Source: Geoanaerobacter sp964528055 (GTDB lineage Bacteria; Desulfobacterota; Desulfuromonadia; Geobacterales; DSM-12255). Taken from it: DNA of 64,000 bases. The translations under genes and the position numbers were made by a program. The notes beneath the pieces were generated by a model that searched no databases, was not told where the DNA came from, and was given only the letters and a program-made list of their open reading frames with translations. Each line of letters opens with the position of its first letter. Within the stretch, counting starts at the first letter, position 1. The DNA lies in NCBI GenBank assembly GCA_964528055.1, contig CAZGQM010000002.1, forward strand, positions 62,001 to 126,000, written 5' to 3'. Of this stretch, positions 42,117 through 50,963 are shown piece by piece.

Positions 42117-42479
42117 ATGGCAAATGTTCTTATCGTCGACGATTCATCCACCATGAGAAAAATCATCTCCCGTTCCCTACGTCAGGCAGGATTGGCGGTA
42201 GACGATATCTTTGAGGCAGGTGACGGTATCGAGGGGCTCAACGCGCTTTCAGGTAACAAGGTCGATCTTATCCTGTCCGACATTAATATGCCGAACATGG
42301 ACGGTCTCGAGTTTATAAAGGCGGTACGTGCAAACGGTAACAAGGTTCCGATAGTCATGATCACGACCGAGGGCGGAGAAGACATACTGAAAGAAGCCTT
42401 AAGTAGCGGAGCAAGCGACAGTATCAAGAAACCGTTTACCCCTGAACAGCTCAATGAAAAACTGGGAGGGCTGTTATGA
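42117..42479 (+). CDS. cheY: CheY-like response regulator
   Basis: A 120-residue single receiver domain. It has the acidic pair Asp8/Asp9 (LIVDDSS), the phosphoacceptor Asp55 (LILSDINMPNMDG), Thr in MITTEGG and the lysine in SIKKPFTP. With no output domain it is expected to bind the flagellar switch (FliM, encoded at 58343). AAGGAGG precedes the ATG at 42117. cheX overlaps its stop. Confidence 0.93.
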   Translation: MANVLIVDDSSTMRKIISRSLRQAGLAVDDIFEAGDGIEGLNALSGNKVDLILSDINMPNMDGLEFIKAVRANGNKVPIVMITTEGGEDILKEALSSGASDSIKKPFTPEQLNEKLGGLL

Positions 42480-42985
42480 CTCTGAATGCGGCTGTTTCTC
42501 AGTCGGCCAATCTTCAGGAAGAAGATATGCGCGGTTATGTCATTCATGCCACAAAAGAAGTGTTCAATACGATGGTCATGATGGATGTGGCTGACAGCTA
42601 TCCCCTTCAGGAGGCGGTTACAAAATTCCACTGCAGTATAACCGGCATGGTGGGGCTAGCCGGGACTTACACCGGCATCCTATCGATCCATTGCCCCAAA
42701 ACATTTGCCATGAAGATCACCTCGAACATGCTGGGAATGGCCGTCGAAGAAGTCGGTGAGGATGTGAACGATGCCCTTGGGGAGATTGCCAATATGCTTG
42801 GTGGGTATGTCAAGCAGCTGCTTTCCAAGGGAGGGCTTGATATTAGCCTGTCAATTCCTACGGTTATTGCCGGCGAAGACTACACGATTAACGCCATGAC
42901 TGACAGTGATTGCGTGATCATTCCGTTTAATGTTGAAGAAGACAGATTTCTGGTTGGGCTTAAGCTGAGTAAGGATGCCCGATAG
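42476..42985 (+). CDS. cheX: CheX-like CheY-P phosphatase
   Basis: A 169-residue protein of the CheC/CheX/FliY family. The catalytic ExxN motif is present once as Glu103 and Asn106 in DALGEIANMLGGYVKQ, as expected for CheX. It would dephosphorylate CheY-P and end the signal. The ATG overlaps the cheY stop (ATGA), so kinase target and phosphatase are made together. Confidence 0.87.
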   Translation: MTLNAAVSQSANLQEEDMRGYVIHATKEVFNTMVMMDVADSYPLQEAVTKFHCSITGMVGLAGTYTGILSIHCPKTFAMKITSNMLGMAVEEVGEDVNDALGEIANMLGGYVKQLLSKGGLDISLSIPTVIAGEDYTINAMTDSDCVIIPFNVEEDRFLVGLKLSKDAR

Positions 42986-43000
42986 ATCGGCAAAACAGAT

Positions 43001-44035
43001 ATGGGACAAGTCAAACTAAAAGAGATGATCGATGCCGCACTCGTCCAGACCGGGGAGGAGAGTAGCATGCTGCTGGGCCAGCAGTTAAGGGTTGATGAAA
43101 GCGACAGCCTTAATACTAATAAGGCAAGCTTCTTCAGTGGGATGGAAGATGCCATCTTCGTTGCATGCATCGAATCGAGAGAGGATTATACCGGCCAGTT
43201 CTACATGATTTTCTCCCTGCGTGATGCCATCTTGCTGAGCGGTCTTCTTTTGGGAATTCCTCTGCCCAGGATTTCTGAAAAACGCAAGTTGGCCATTTTA
43301 GAGGCCGATGACATAGATGCCTTTGGCGAGATAATGAATCAGGTCATCGGCTCCTTCAATTCGGTTTTTAAACCTAAATTACCCAATAAGATCCATCTTA
43401 AGCTCAATGCACCGAAGAAATTCATTCCGGGTATGGATGAGGTATCGGACGAAGAGCCGATACCGACTGACGACTATGTCCTATTTCGCGCCCAGTTGAA
43501 CATGGATGGCATTGAGATGGACCGGCTTGATATACTGATACCGATATCTCTTGCACATCAGATAGAGCCCCCTTCGATAGAGCCGGTGCCTGAAACATCT
43601 GAAACGGAAAAGGCTTCTGACGGAGATCTGCAGGTAAGTGAAGGGGGGGACGTTGCGTCCATTGCCAACAAGACAATACTTCTGCTTGATGATGATCCTC
43701 AGGCTCGTGAATTGGTCAGGGGTATCCTTAATGCTGCAGGACTCAATGTTGTGGACGCGTCTCTCAAGGACGACATACGCGAGCTTTTCGATAACAGCAA
43801 CGCAGTTGTTGCCCTTATTTGCGTTTCGGATACCGAAGACAGAGAACTAGCGCTCTGTATCAAGATCAAGGCAATGCGTCAGGATTCATCGTTGCCGATT
43901 ATTATGTGTGCCCCCAACTGGACGCGCACTGGTGTTCTAAAGGCTTTGAAGTATGGCGCAAAGGACATTCTCCTTAATCCTTGCGACGCAGGCGAACTGG
44001 TTACCAAGGTTTCAAGATTCCTTAAGGCAGCATAA
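43001..44035 (+). CDS. CheC/CheX-like domain fused to a degenerate receiver
   Basis: A 344-residue two-part protein. Residues 1-190 resemble CheC/FliY phosphatases with an ExxN motif (Glu110, Asn113 in DAFGEIMNQVIGSF). After an acidic linker, residues 225-344 fold like a receiver: ILLLDDDPQARELVRGIL keeps the acidic pocket. However, where the phospho-Asp should stand the sequence is ALICVSDTED, and the Lys-Pro is LNPCD. So the receiver is probably not phosphorylated. The pair suggests docking of the phosphatase to a partner. No close functional match is known to me. Confidence 0.72.
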   Translation: MGQVKLKEMIDAALVQTGEESSMLLGQQLRVDESDSLNTNKASFFSGMEDAIFVACIESREDYTGQFYMIFSLRDAILLSGLLLGIPLPRISEKRKLAILEADDIDAFGEIMNQVIGSFNSVFKPKLPNKIHLKLNAPKKFIPGMDEVSDEEPIPTDDYVLFRAQLNMDGIEMDRLDILIPISLAHQIEPPSIEPVPETSETEKASDGDLQVSEGGDVASIANKTILLLDDDPQARELVRGILNAAGLNVVDASLKDDIRELFDNSNAVVALICVSDTEDRELALCIKIKAMRQDSSLPIIMCAPNWTRTGVLKALKYGAKDILLNPCDAGELVTKVSRFLKAA

Positions 44036-46122
44036 TGGCCCGGATCCTCTTCACCGTAACTTTCCTCTCAGCTTTTCTTGGCGGGCTTATTTCCGATGCG
44101 GCTGCCGAGATCCCTGCCCGACTTCGCAGAATTGATATCCGTCCCCATGTTAGCTACACCCGGCTTCTCTTTCAGCTTGACAGAGAAACTTCACATTCCG
44201 TAACTGAGCTTCCTGGGCAGCGGGTCCGGGTGACCTTTTTCAACTCTGATGGGCCCCTATTCCGAAAGTTGCGTGGCTACACTGATCAGCATGTCAACGG
44301 TATAACCATTGCCCAGCGAGGTGATCTTCTTCAGGTTACGGTAAGTCTAAAATCACCTGCCGAGGGGGTGCGGGTCGTAGATGGGGGTACCCAAGTGCTG
44401 GCTCTCGATGTGGGGCCTTCCTTCAAGGGAGAGAGGAAACAGGCACCTGTACTGAAGGGTAGAGAATCCATCGCAGCGGGCGCCGGTCGCTTTGTCAGAG
44501 ATTACGATCCTCCATTAAGGTCTGACCTCTCTTTTGTTCCTACGGACCAGCAGTCGCTGAGAGGGCTGCTGAACATACAAGATGCCAGGCTCTTTTTACT
44601 CGGTGAGGCTGCCCTTTACAAGGGGCATGCGCCAGAGGCAATCAGTCTCTTTGAGCCATTCCTTAAGAGCGATTCAAAGATTTGGGCTCTTGCAGCTTAC
44701 CGTTGTGGCGAGGCTTACTACGCCATTCAGGATTATAGACGTGCATTGCAGCTTTTCCGTGATGCTGAGCGACTTTGGCCTCAGTTTCTCTCTAGCAGTC
44801 CTGCCGTGGTCTTCTGTTATGCCGACAGCCTGGTGAGATGCGGAGATCTTCCTGCTGGCCGGAGAATCCTTGCAGCGCTTATAGCCAGTCAGGCCGAAAA
44901 GAAAACTGCTCCAACCTTGCTGATTAGACTTGCGGATATTCTTGACCACCAGCAAAAGGAGGCCGAAGCCCGGCTTATCTATCAGAATGTTGTCAAATAT
45001 TTCCCGGACAACAAGGCTGCCAGTTATGCTGCGTTGAAGCTTGCGGACCGCCGCTTTCCCACTGTTGATGCTAACGATTACTCCGACCTTCGAGATGTAT
45101 ACCGGGGGATTGCCAAGACTTCCAGCGATTTCATTGTGAGAGAGGAGGCTTTATTCAAATCTGCGCTGATCGAAGCACTTTACGGGCCTAGCATTGAGGC
45201 GTTACAGACCGTGTCCACCTATGAAAGGAGGTATCCCAGCGGTGTCTTTGTCGCCATAGCCCGTTCCATGCATGAGGAGCTCATGCCGGCTGTATATCAC
45301 GATATCATGGCAGCACACGACAACGCAGCTCTTATCAAGATGGCCGAGGGGAATCTTCCCTATCTGTCGCGTTGCATGGCCGAACCGGCTTTCTTAAAAG
45401 ATCTTGACATGGCATATACCGGACTTGGTCTCCTTCAGGAAGAGGTTAAATGTTTCGGTCGCCTAGCCAAAAGGGAGTGGGCTTCTCCATATGCGTCGTT
45501 TCTTTATGGTAGGATGCTTGATACTACCATTGCAGTTGCAGATTGGTCAAAGGCTGAGGCTACTGGAAGAGAGTTTCTGCGACGTTTCCCCCATCTGCCC
45601 GAAGTTCAACGGGTACGTGAGATTATGGGAGATATCAGCTACCGCAAAGGTGATATGGCAGGGGTTAGAGACGACTTGGCTTGGCTGTTACAGGATGAAA
45701 AGGTGCGCGCTGTCATCTCTGATAGTTACTATTATCTTGGGAAGGCTCTTGAGGAGGCTGGCCAATCAAAGCGCGCAGGCAGAGCCATGGAGCTTTTTCT
45801 TTCGAACATTCAAGAGAAGAAGGTCTCATCGCCACTGGTTGCGGACGCACATTTTACGGTCGGCATGTCAGAACTCGCGGCCGGCAAAGCCGGCAAAGCC
45901 CTGGTTACATTTCGCTCCGGGCTGTCTGAGGCTCCGCCTGAAGGGCGCGATCGATTCCTTTACCGTATTGGCGAACTGAATCTACGCGAAGGGCGAGTTG
46001 CCGAGGCAAGAAACAGTTGGGGGAAAATCGTCAAAGAGGGGAGCGATCCGGTGTGGCAGAAACTCGCTACCCAGGCAGTCTCTGATCTAGAATGGAGGGA
46101 GCGTACCGGCTCAAAGATCTGA
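44035..46122 (+). CDS. Exported TPR-repeat protein with AMIN-like N-terminal domain
   Basis: A 695-residue protein with a leader MARILFTVTFLSAFLGGLIS ending in an AAA cleavage site. Residues 25-130 (YTRLLFQLDRETSHSVTELP, VRVTFFNSDG) resemble an AMIN-type beta domain found in envelope proteins. The rest is a long array of TPR-like helical repeats. Its ATG overlaps the previous stop (TAATG). The role may be periplasmic scaffolding for the flagellum or envelope. A 9-bp direct repeat at 45885-45902 codes for GKAGKA. Confidence 0.7.
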   Translation: MARILFTVTFLSAFLGGLISDAAAEIPARLRRIDIRPHVSYTRLLFQLDRETSHSVTELPGQRVRVTFFNSDGPLFRKLRGYTDQHVNGITIAQRGDLLQVTVSLKSPAEGVRVVDGGTQVLALDVGPSFKGERKQAPVLKGRESIAAGAGRFVRDYDPPLRSDLSFVPTDQQSLRGLLNIQDARLFLLGEAALYKGHAPEAISLFEPFLKSDSKIWALAAYRCGEAYYAIQDYRRALQLFRDAERLWPQFLSSSPAVVFCYADSLVRCGDLPAGRRILAALIASQAEKKTAPTLLIRLADILDHQQKEAEARLIYQNVVKYFPDNKAASYAALKLADRRFPTVDANDYSDLRDVYRGIAKTSSDFIVREEALFKSALIEALYGPSIEALQTVSTYERRYPSGVFVAIARSMHEELMPAVYHDIMAAHDNAALIKMAEGNLPYLSRCMAEPAFLKDLDMAYTGLGLLQEEVKCFGRLAKREWASPYASFLYGRMLDTTIAVADWSKAEATGREFLRRFPHLPEVQRVREIMGDISYRKGDMAGVRDDLAWLLQDEKVRAVISDSYYYLGKALEEAGQSKRAGRAMELFLSNIQEKKVSSPLVADAHFTVGMSELAAGKAGKALVTFRSGLSEAPPEGRDRFLYRIGELNLREGRVAEARNSWGKIVKEGSDPVWQKLATQAVSDLEWRERTGSKI

Positions 46123-46160
46123 GCTGAGTCAAAAAAATGGCTTTTGTCAAAAATGTCAGG

Positions 46161-46193
46161 CAGGCGCCGTTATGGGGCGCCTGTTTTGTTTTT
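46161..46193 (+). terminator. Rho-independent terminator before flgB
   Basis: CAGGCGCC (46161-46168) and GGCGCCTG (46176-46183) form a perfect 8-bp stem with a 7-nt loop, followed by TTTTGTTTTTT. It closes the FliA-dependent cheY unit and insulates the sigma-54 unit that follows. Confidence 0.92.
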
Positions 46194-46223
46194 TAAGTGA
46201 CTGTATTTATTGCTATTATCTTA

Positions 46224-46238
46224 TGGTACAGCTTTTGC
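46224..46238 (+). promoter_or_regulatory. Sigma-54 (RpoN) promoter of the flgB unit
   Basis: TGGTACAGCTTTTGC matches TGGCACRNNNNTTGC at all but one conserved base, with exactly 10 bp between GG and GC. It lies 31 bp before the flgB ATG at 46269. It should need an enhancer-binding protein, which is not encoded in this window. Confidence 0.82.
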
Positions 46239-46268
46239 TCAAAGGCAATCACACAAGGAGGGAGAGCT

Positions 46269-46697
46269 ATGCCGATCGAAGGGATATTTAGCAACACCAT
46301 CGAACTGCTGAGCAAAGGTATCGATCTCAGAGCAAAGAATCACAACCACATCTCTGCAAACCTGGCCAATGCCGAGACTCCCAACTACATTCCTACATCC
46401 GTTTCGTTTGAGGGGGAGTTGCGTGATGCTCTGAAGTCAAAGGGTTCTGGCAGCGCAGGAGGGCGTTCCGTTGCCCATCCTCGTCACATAGCACTCAAGG
46501 GGCAAGCCGGTAGTATCGATGCTGTTCAGGGGACGATACTTCAGACCCCGTCTCCTGCAGTCGGTCGTGACGGAAACGCTGTCGAAATGGAGCAGGAGAT
46601 GAGCCGGCTAGCTTCCAACCAGATTATGTACAATGCTTCGGTGCAGATTCTCGGTAAGAAGTTCGAAGGTCTGAAGATGGCGATAAAGGGGCAGTAA
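46269..46697 (+). CDS. flgB: Flagellar basal-body rod protein FlgB
   Basis: A 142-residue proximal rod protein. It has MPIEGIFSNTIELLSKGIDL and the rod signature RAKNHNHISANLANAETPNY, and the C-terminal helix ASNQIMYNASVQILGKKF. The ATG at 46269 follows AAGGAGGGAG; the open frame extends back to 46197 without homology. It is the first gene of the flagellar run flgB-flgC-fliE-fliF-fliG. Confidence 0.95.
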   Translation: MPIEGIFSNTIELLSKGIDLRAKNHNHISANLANAETPNYIPTSVSFEGELRDALKSKGSGSAGGRSVAHPRHIALKGQAGSIDAVQGTILQTPSPAVGRDGNAVEMEQEMSRLASNQIMYNASVQILGKKFEGLKMAIKGQ

Positions 46698-46716
46698 CCG
46701 GCAATAGGGGGAACAG

Positions 46717-47157
46717 ATGGACTTTTTCAGCTCAATGGAAATTAGTTCGTCGGCATTGAGTGCCGAGAGAACCAGAATGAACACCATTTCAAGTAACCTT
46801 GCAAATGCCAACTCTACGAGGACTCCGGAAGGTGGACCATACAAGCGCAAGGACACGGTGTTTGCAACCACACCCCTGGCTCCCGGTTCCTTCAAGTCAG
46901 CCCTCCAGGGGGCTTCGCAGAGAACATCCATGGGTGTGGAGGTGGTTCAGATAGTTGAGGATCAGAACCCTCCACGTATGCAGTATGATCCTTCACATCC
47001 CGATGCAAACCCAGAGGGGTATGTGGCGTATCCTAATATTAACGTGGTTGAGGAGATGGCCGATATGATTGCGGCAACAAGGGCATATGAAGCAAATGTG
47101 ACCGCTGTCCAGGCTGCCAAGAGTATGGCCTTGAAAACATTGGAGATCAGCAAGTAG
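46717..47157 (+). CDS. flgC: Flagellar basal-body rod protein FlgC
   Basis: A 146-residue rod protein with the N-terminal motif SALSAERTRMNTISSNLANA and C-terminal VVEEMADMIAATRAYEANV. These are the two helical ends that coil together in the rod. The sequence length matches the family. It lies 19 bp after flgB in the usual order. Confidence 0.96.
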   Translation: MDFFSSMEISSSALSAERTRMNTISSNLANANSTRTPEGGPYKRKDTVFATTPLAPGSFKSALQGASQRTSMGVEVVQIVEDQNPPRMQYDPSHPDANPEGYVAYPNINVVEEMADMIAATRAYEANVTAVQAAKSMALKTLEISK

Positions 47158-47186
47158 TCTTTACTCAGATGAATGGAGGAGTTGCA

Positions 47187-47492
47187 ATGGAAATCAAGGG
47201 AATCGAGAGCGGTTTCGGTATTGGGAAGGCATTTCCCTCCCCAGGCGCAGTTGCAACCCCGGTCGCTCCTGCTGAGGGGTTCGGGAAATTTCTCGGCGAA
47301 ATGATAGAGAAGGTAAATAGTTCTCAACAGCAGTCAGACAAGGCGGTACAGCAGCTGATCACCGGAGAGACAAAATCGCTCCACGAAGTAATGATTGCAA
47401 TGGAAAAGGCAAGTGTTTCATTCCAGTTCATTAATCAGGTTCGTAACAAGGCAGTTGAAGCGTATCAGGAGATCATGCGGATGCCGGTATAG
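47187..47492 (+). CDS. fliE: Flagellar hook-basal body protein FliE
   Basis: A 101-residue MS-ring/rod adaptor. Key motif: GETKSLHEVMIAMEKASVSF and VRNKAVEAYQEIMRMPV. The ATG at 47187 is preferred over that at 47169 because GGAGG lies just upstream of it. Normal size and place between flgC and fliF. Confidence 0.95.
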   Translation: MEIKGIESGFGIGKAFPSPGAVATPVAPAEGFGKFLGEMIEKVNSSQQQSDKAVQQLITGETKSLHEVMIAMEKASVSFQFINQVRNKAVEAYQEIMRMPV

Positions 47493-47547
47493 TGTGTATC
47501 CGAGCAGAATTGTCTTTCACCTCAGACCAGTTATCGTAGAGTAGTCA

Positions 47548-49125
47548 ATGCCCGAAAGCCTGAAAAAAATACTTGAACCGATCCTTGCGCTTACTCCTGG
47601 CAAGCGGTGGCTTGTGGGAGCGATCGTAGCACTATCCATAGCTTCATTTGCCGTGCTGATCGTGGTTGCAAATAAGACCGACTATAAACCACTCTTTGCA
47701 AACCTTACCACTGAAGATGCCGGTGAGATCATCAAGAAGCTTAAAGCGCAGAAGGTTCCGTACCGTCTTGCAACAGACGGGAAAGCCATTCTTGTTCCTG
47801 CTGACAAGGTCTACGATCTGCGGCTCACCCTCGCTTCCGAAGGACTTCCCCAGGGAGGAGGGGTAGGCTATGAAATCTTCGACCGCAAAAACTTCGGCAT
47901 GACGGAGTTTGTCCAAAAGCTGAATTACCAGCGGGCATTACAGGGGGAGCTATCGCGAACAATTTCGCAGCTGGCCGGACTCGAATCTGCGCGCGTGCAT
48001 CTTGCAATCCCCGAGAAGAGCCTCTTCAAAGATGCGGAAAAGCCTCCTACCGCATCTGTCGTGCTTAAAATCAAAGGAAACAGGACGCTGCGTGACAGCG
48101 ATGTTCAGGGGATCGTTCATCTTGTGGCGGCTTCCGTTGAAGGACTTGATACTGATCATGTTACCGTTCTGGATGGTCGAGGCAAACTATTGTCGCGAAG
48201 CGGACCTCAGGATTCAGCCGGCAAGTTGAGCAGTACCATGCAGGAGACCCAGCGCACTTTTGAGAGGAACACTGAGGATCGCCTTCAGACTCTGCTGGAT
48301 AAGGTGGTAGGAAGTGGCAAATCTGTTGCTCGGGTTTCGGCAGCCTTCAACTTTAAGCAGGTTGAGAAATTCGAGGAACGCTATGATCCTGAGTCAGCTG
48401 CGGTCAGGAGTGAACAGCGAAGTGAAGAAAAGGGGAGTGGTGGAGCTTTGACGGGTGTTCCTGGCGTTCAGACAAACTTGGGGCGCACTCAGGGGGCTGC
48501 TCAACAGGGAGCTTCCGGCAACTCTAAGAGCGACGAGACCCTCAACTATGAGGTGAGCCGCTCAACCGCACGCACCATAGAACCGGTTGGGTCACTGGCA
48601 AAGGTTTCAGTTGCCATTCTGGTGGATGGCAAATATGAGACTGCTGCTGTGGGCAAGGATGGAAAGCAGGGGAAGCCTAAGTACACGCAACGGACACCGG
48701 ATGAACTCCAGAAAATTGAGGCATTGGTAAAAGGGGCCGTAGGATTTAGCAGTGAACGTGGTGACCAGGTAACCGTAGCTAACATCCCTTTCCAGGAGAC
48801 AGAGGATGCGGATGCAGGAACAAAAGCTGGATGGTGGGAGGCCCCGTTTTTTCTGGCCCTGTTGAAGAATGTGCTAATAGGTGTTGGTTTCTTTGCCCTT
48901 TTGTTGCTGGTGATCAGGCCACTATTGAAATCCGTCACTGCCGGAGTTCCGATGAACTTCGAGGCTTTGGAGTCGCCTGAGCAACAAATCCAGCAGATGA
49001 TGGAGGCTCAGCGTAAACAGCTCTCCAACCAGGCTTCAGGGCAGATGGAGCTGATCAATAAGATAAAACAGGATCCTTATCAGACTTCTCAGGTAATCAA
49101 AAACTGGTTGGATAACAAGGGATAA
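47548..49125 (+). CDS. fliF: Flagellar MS-ring protein FliF
   Basis: A 525-residue MS-ring subunit with membrane helices near residues 20-42 and 430-455 and a cytoplasmic tail that binds FliG. The ring-building motifs include FANLTTEDAGEIIKKLKAQ and YEIFDRKNFGMTEFVQKLN, and SARVHLAIPEKSLF. The glycine-rich stretch near residues 295-330 is the flexible periplasmic loop. A weak ribosome-binding site precedes the ATG. Confidence 0.97.
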   Translation: MPESLKKILEPILALTPGKRWLVGAIVALSIASFAVLIVVANKTDYKPLFANLTTEDAGEIIKKLKAQKVPYRLATDGKAILVPADKVYDLRLTLASEGLPQGGGVGYEIFDRKNFGMTEFVQKLNYQRALQGELSRTISQLAGLESARVHLAIPEKSLFKDAEKPPTASVVLKIKGNRTLRDSDVQGIVHLVAASVEGLDTDHVTVLDGRGKLLSRSGPQDSAGKLSSTMQETQRTFERNTEDRLQTLLDKVVGSGKSVARVSAAFNFKQVEKFEERYDPESAAVRSEQRSEEKGSGGALTGVPGVQTNLGRTQGAAQQGASGNSKSDETLNYEVSRSTARTIEPVGSLAKVSVAILVDGKYETAAVGKDGKQGKPKYTQRTPDELQKIEALVKGAVGFSSERGDQVTVANIPFQETEDADAGTKAGWWEAPFFLALLKNVLIGVGFFALLLLVIRPLLKSVTAGVPMNFEALESPEQQIQQMMEAQRKQLSNQASGQMELINKIKQDPYQTSQVIKNWLDNKG

Positions 49126-49153
49126 TTTAGTTTATGGTATTTAGAGGTACAGT

Positions 49154-50146
49154 ATGACGGGGGCGGAGAAGGCTGCCATATTACTTCTGTACGTGGGTAC
49201 AGAGGCCACTACGAAGGTATTCGAGCACCTGGAAGATAATGATATCAAAAAGATCAGCAGCAGCATGGCCACCCTTGGACATGTGGGGCTGCCTATCATA
49301 CAGGATGTGATTAGCGAGTTTGAGCAGATAACCAGCCCCGAGGCAGGATTTTTTTCACAAGGTGATGAATTCGTTAGGAAAATTCTTGAAAAGGCCCTGG
49401 GCCCACAGAGGGCGGATCTTCTTCTTCAGGAGATGCATAGTTCCAATATCGGTGACATAGAGGATATCCTTGGCAACATGGACGCCAAGACCATAGCCAA
49501 CTTTCTTTCACAGGAACATCCACAGACCATCGCAGTTATCGTTGCAAAGTTGCGCCCCAAGCAGACGAGCGAAATAGTTGGTCATCTGCCGCTGGATCTG
49601 CAGGCAGAGGTGATAATACGAATTGCAGATGTCGATCAGGTATCTCCGGAGGTCTTGAACGACATCGACGAGGTCATTCGCCGCGAATTGACAGCCATGG
49701 GCGGGATACAGCGGTTCAAAGTGGGAGGTGTGGAGAAGGTCGTTGAGATGTTCAACCATCTGGAGCGGAGCAAGGAGAAGCATATACTTGACAAACTGGA
49801 TGTGATGAACCCACCTCTGGCAGAGGTGATACGCAAACATCTCTTCACCTTCGAGGATATCTTCAAGCTCGACGATCGCTCCATCCAGTCGATAATGAGG
49901 GAGATTTCAAACGATACTCTTACCCTTGCAATGAAGGCGTCAACTGAAGAGGTAAAGGAGAAGGTTTTCCGCAACATCTCCAGCCGTGCAGCGGATATGA
50001 TAAAGGAAGACATCGAGGTCATGGGACCTGTTCGTCTCTCCGACGTGGAAAAGGCTCAATCCGAGATCATAAAGATCGTTCGCAAGATGGAGGAGGATGG
50101 CAAGGTCGTCATAGCTGGTCGTGGAGGAGACGATGTCCTCGTCTAG
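49154..50146 (+). CDS. fliG: Flagellar motor switch protein FliG
   Basis: A 330-residue C-ring protein. Three FliG domains are recognisable: N-terminal GAEKAAILLLYVGTEATTKV, the middle EHPQTIAVIVAKLRPKQTSE, and the C-terminal torque helix with charged residues (DDRSIQSIMREI). It sits between FliF and FliM and turns stator force into rotation and direction. fliH begins within its last 14 bases. Confidence 0.97.
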   Translation: MTGAEKAAILLLYVGTEATTKVFEHLEDNDIKKISSSMATLGHVGLPIIQDVISEFEQITSPEAGFFSQGDEFVRKILEKALGPQRADLLLQEMHSSNIGDIEDILGNMDAKTIANFLSQEHPQTIAVIVAKLRPKQTSEIVGHLPLDLQAEVIIRIADVDQVSPEVLNDIDEVIRRELTAMGGIQRFKVGGVEKVVEMFNHLERSKEKHILDKLDVMNPPLAEVIRKHLFTFEDIFKLDDRSIQSIMREISNDTLTLAMKASTEEVKEKVFRNISSRAADMIKEDIEVMGPVRLSDVEKAQSEIIKIVRKMEEDGKVVIAGRGGDDVLV

Positions 50147-50945
50147 GATCATCAAGCCGGAAGATCTCAAGGACAGGCGTGTCTGCTCTGTAAACTACGG
50201 ACGACTGGAGGATTCCTCCTTTACCAATGAGGGGGAGGCTGAAATCCTCCTGTTAAAGGCGGAAGGCTTTACACCACTTTTTTTTAATGATGAGGCGGGG
50301 GTGCGTGGCGCAGTGGAAATGCTCCCTACAGACGCTTCTCCGGTTGAGCCTTCTGAAGAAGAAATATATGCAAAGTCGCTGCAGGGGGAGCCTCCTGCGA
50401 GGATGCAGGTTATCGCAGAAGATGAGATGCAAATGCAGCTGTCGGAAGCTTATGCGAGAGGGCTGGAGGAGGGCCGGCTGGCTGCGGAAAGGGGATTGGC
50501 AAATGTCTTTAAGGCATTGCGAGAGGGGACTAACGCTCTTGCAGCTCTGCGGGAGAAGGTTTTGCGGGGGAGCGAAGTTGACATCCTGAAACTGGCGATC
50601 ATGGTTGCGCGCAAAATTATCCTCCAGGAGGTAAAGCAGGATAGGCAAATACTCGCTAATATCATTACAGCTACGGTAGCCTGTTGCTCCGAGTTGGAGA
50701 AGATCACCATACGGCTCAACCCTGACGATTACAAGATAGTCATGTCGGACCAGCAGCTCTTTTTGTCTGGCAGGGTGGATGACAGCAGAATTGAACTGGC
50801 TCAGGACGAATCGATTCGGTTGGGCGGCTGTATGGTTGAAACTCCCACAGGCACAGTGGACTCCAGAATCGAGTCCCAGCTTGATGAAGTATTCAACCGA
50901 TGTCTTGAGGAGAGGGGTATCCCCCAAGAGCGTTCTCTCAGCTAG
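50133..50945 (+). CDS. fliH: Flagellar assembly protein FliH
   Basis: About 270 residues from the ATG at 50133, behind GGAGGA and overlapping the fliG end. The middle has ARGLEEGRLAAERGLANVF, the Gly/Ala-x3-Gly type helix typical of FliH, and the C-terminal domain has MVARKIILQEVKQDRQ and IRLNPDDYKIV. FliH is the stalk partner of FliI in flagellar export. The N-terminal 80 residues are variable. Confidence 0.9.
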   Translation: MSSSRIIKPEDLKDRRVCSVNYGRLEDSSFTNEGEAEILLLKAEGFTPLFFNDEAGVRGAVEMLPTDASPVEPSEEEIYAKSLQGEPPARMQVIAEDEMQMQLSEAYARGLEEGRLAAERGLANVFKALREGTNALAALREKVLRGSEVDILKLAIMVARKIILQEVKQDRQILANIITATVACCSELEKITIRLNPDDYKIVMSDQQLFLSGRVDDSRIELAQDESIRLGGCMVETPTGTVDSRIESQLDEVFNRCLEERGIPQERSLS

Positions 50946-50963
50946 GATAACGAGGAGCAATCA

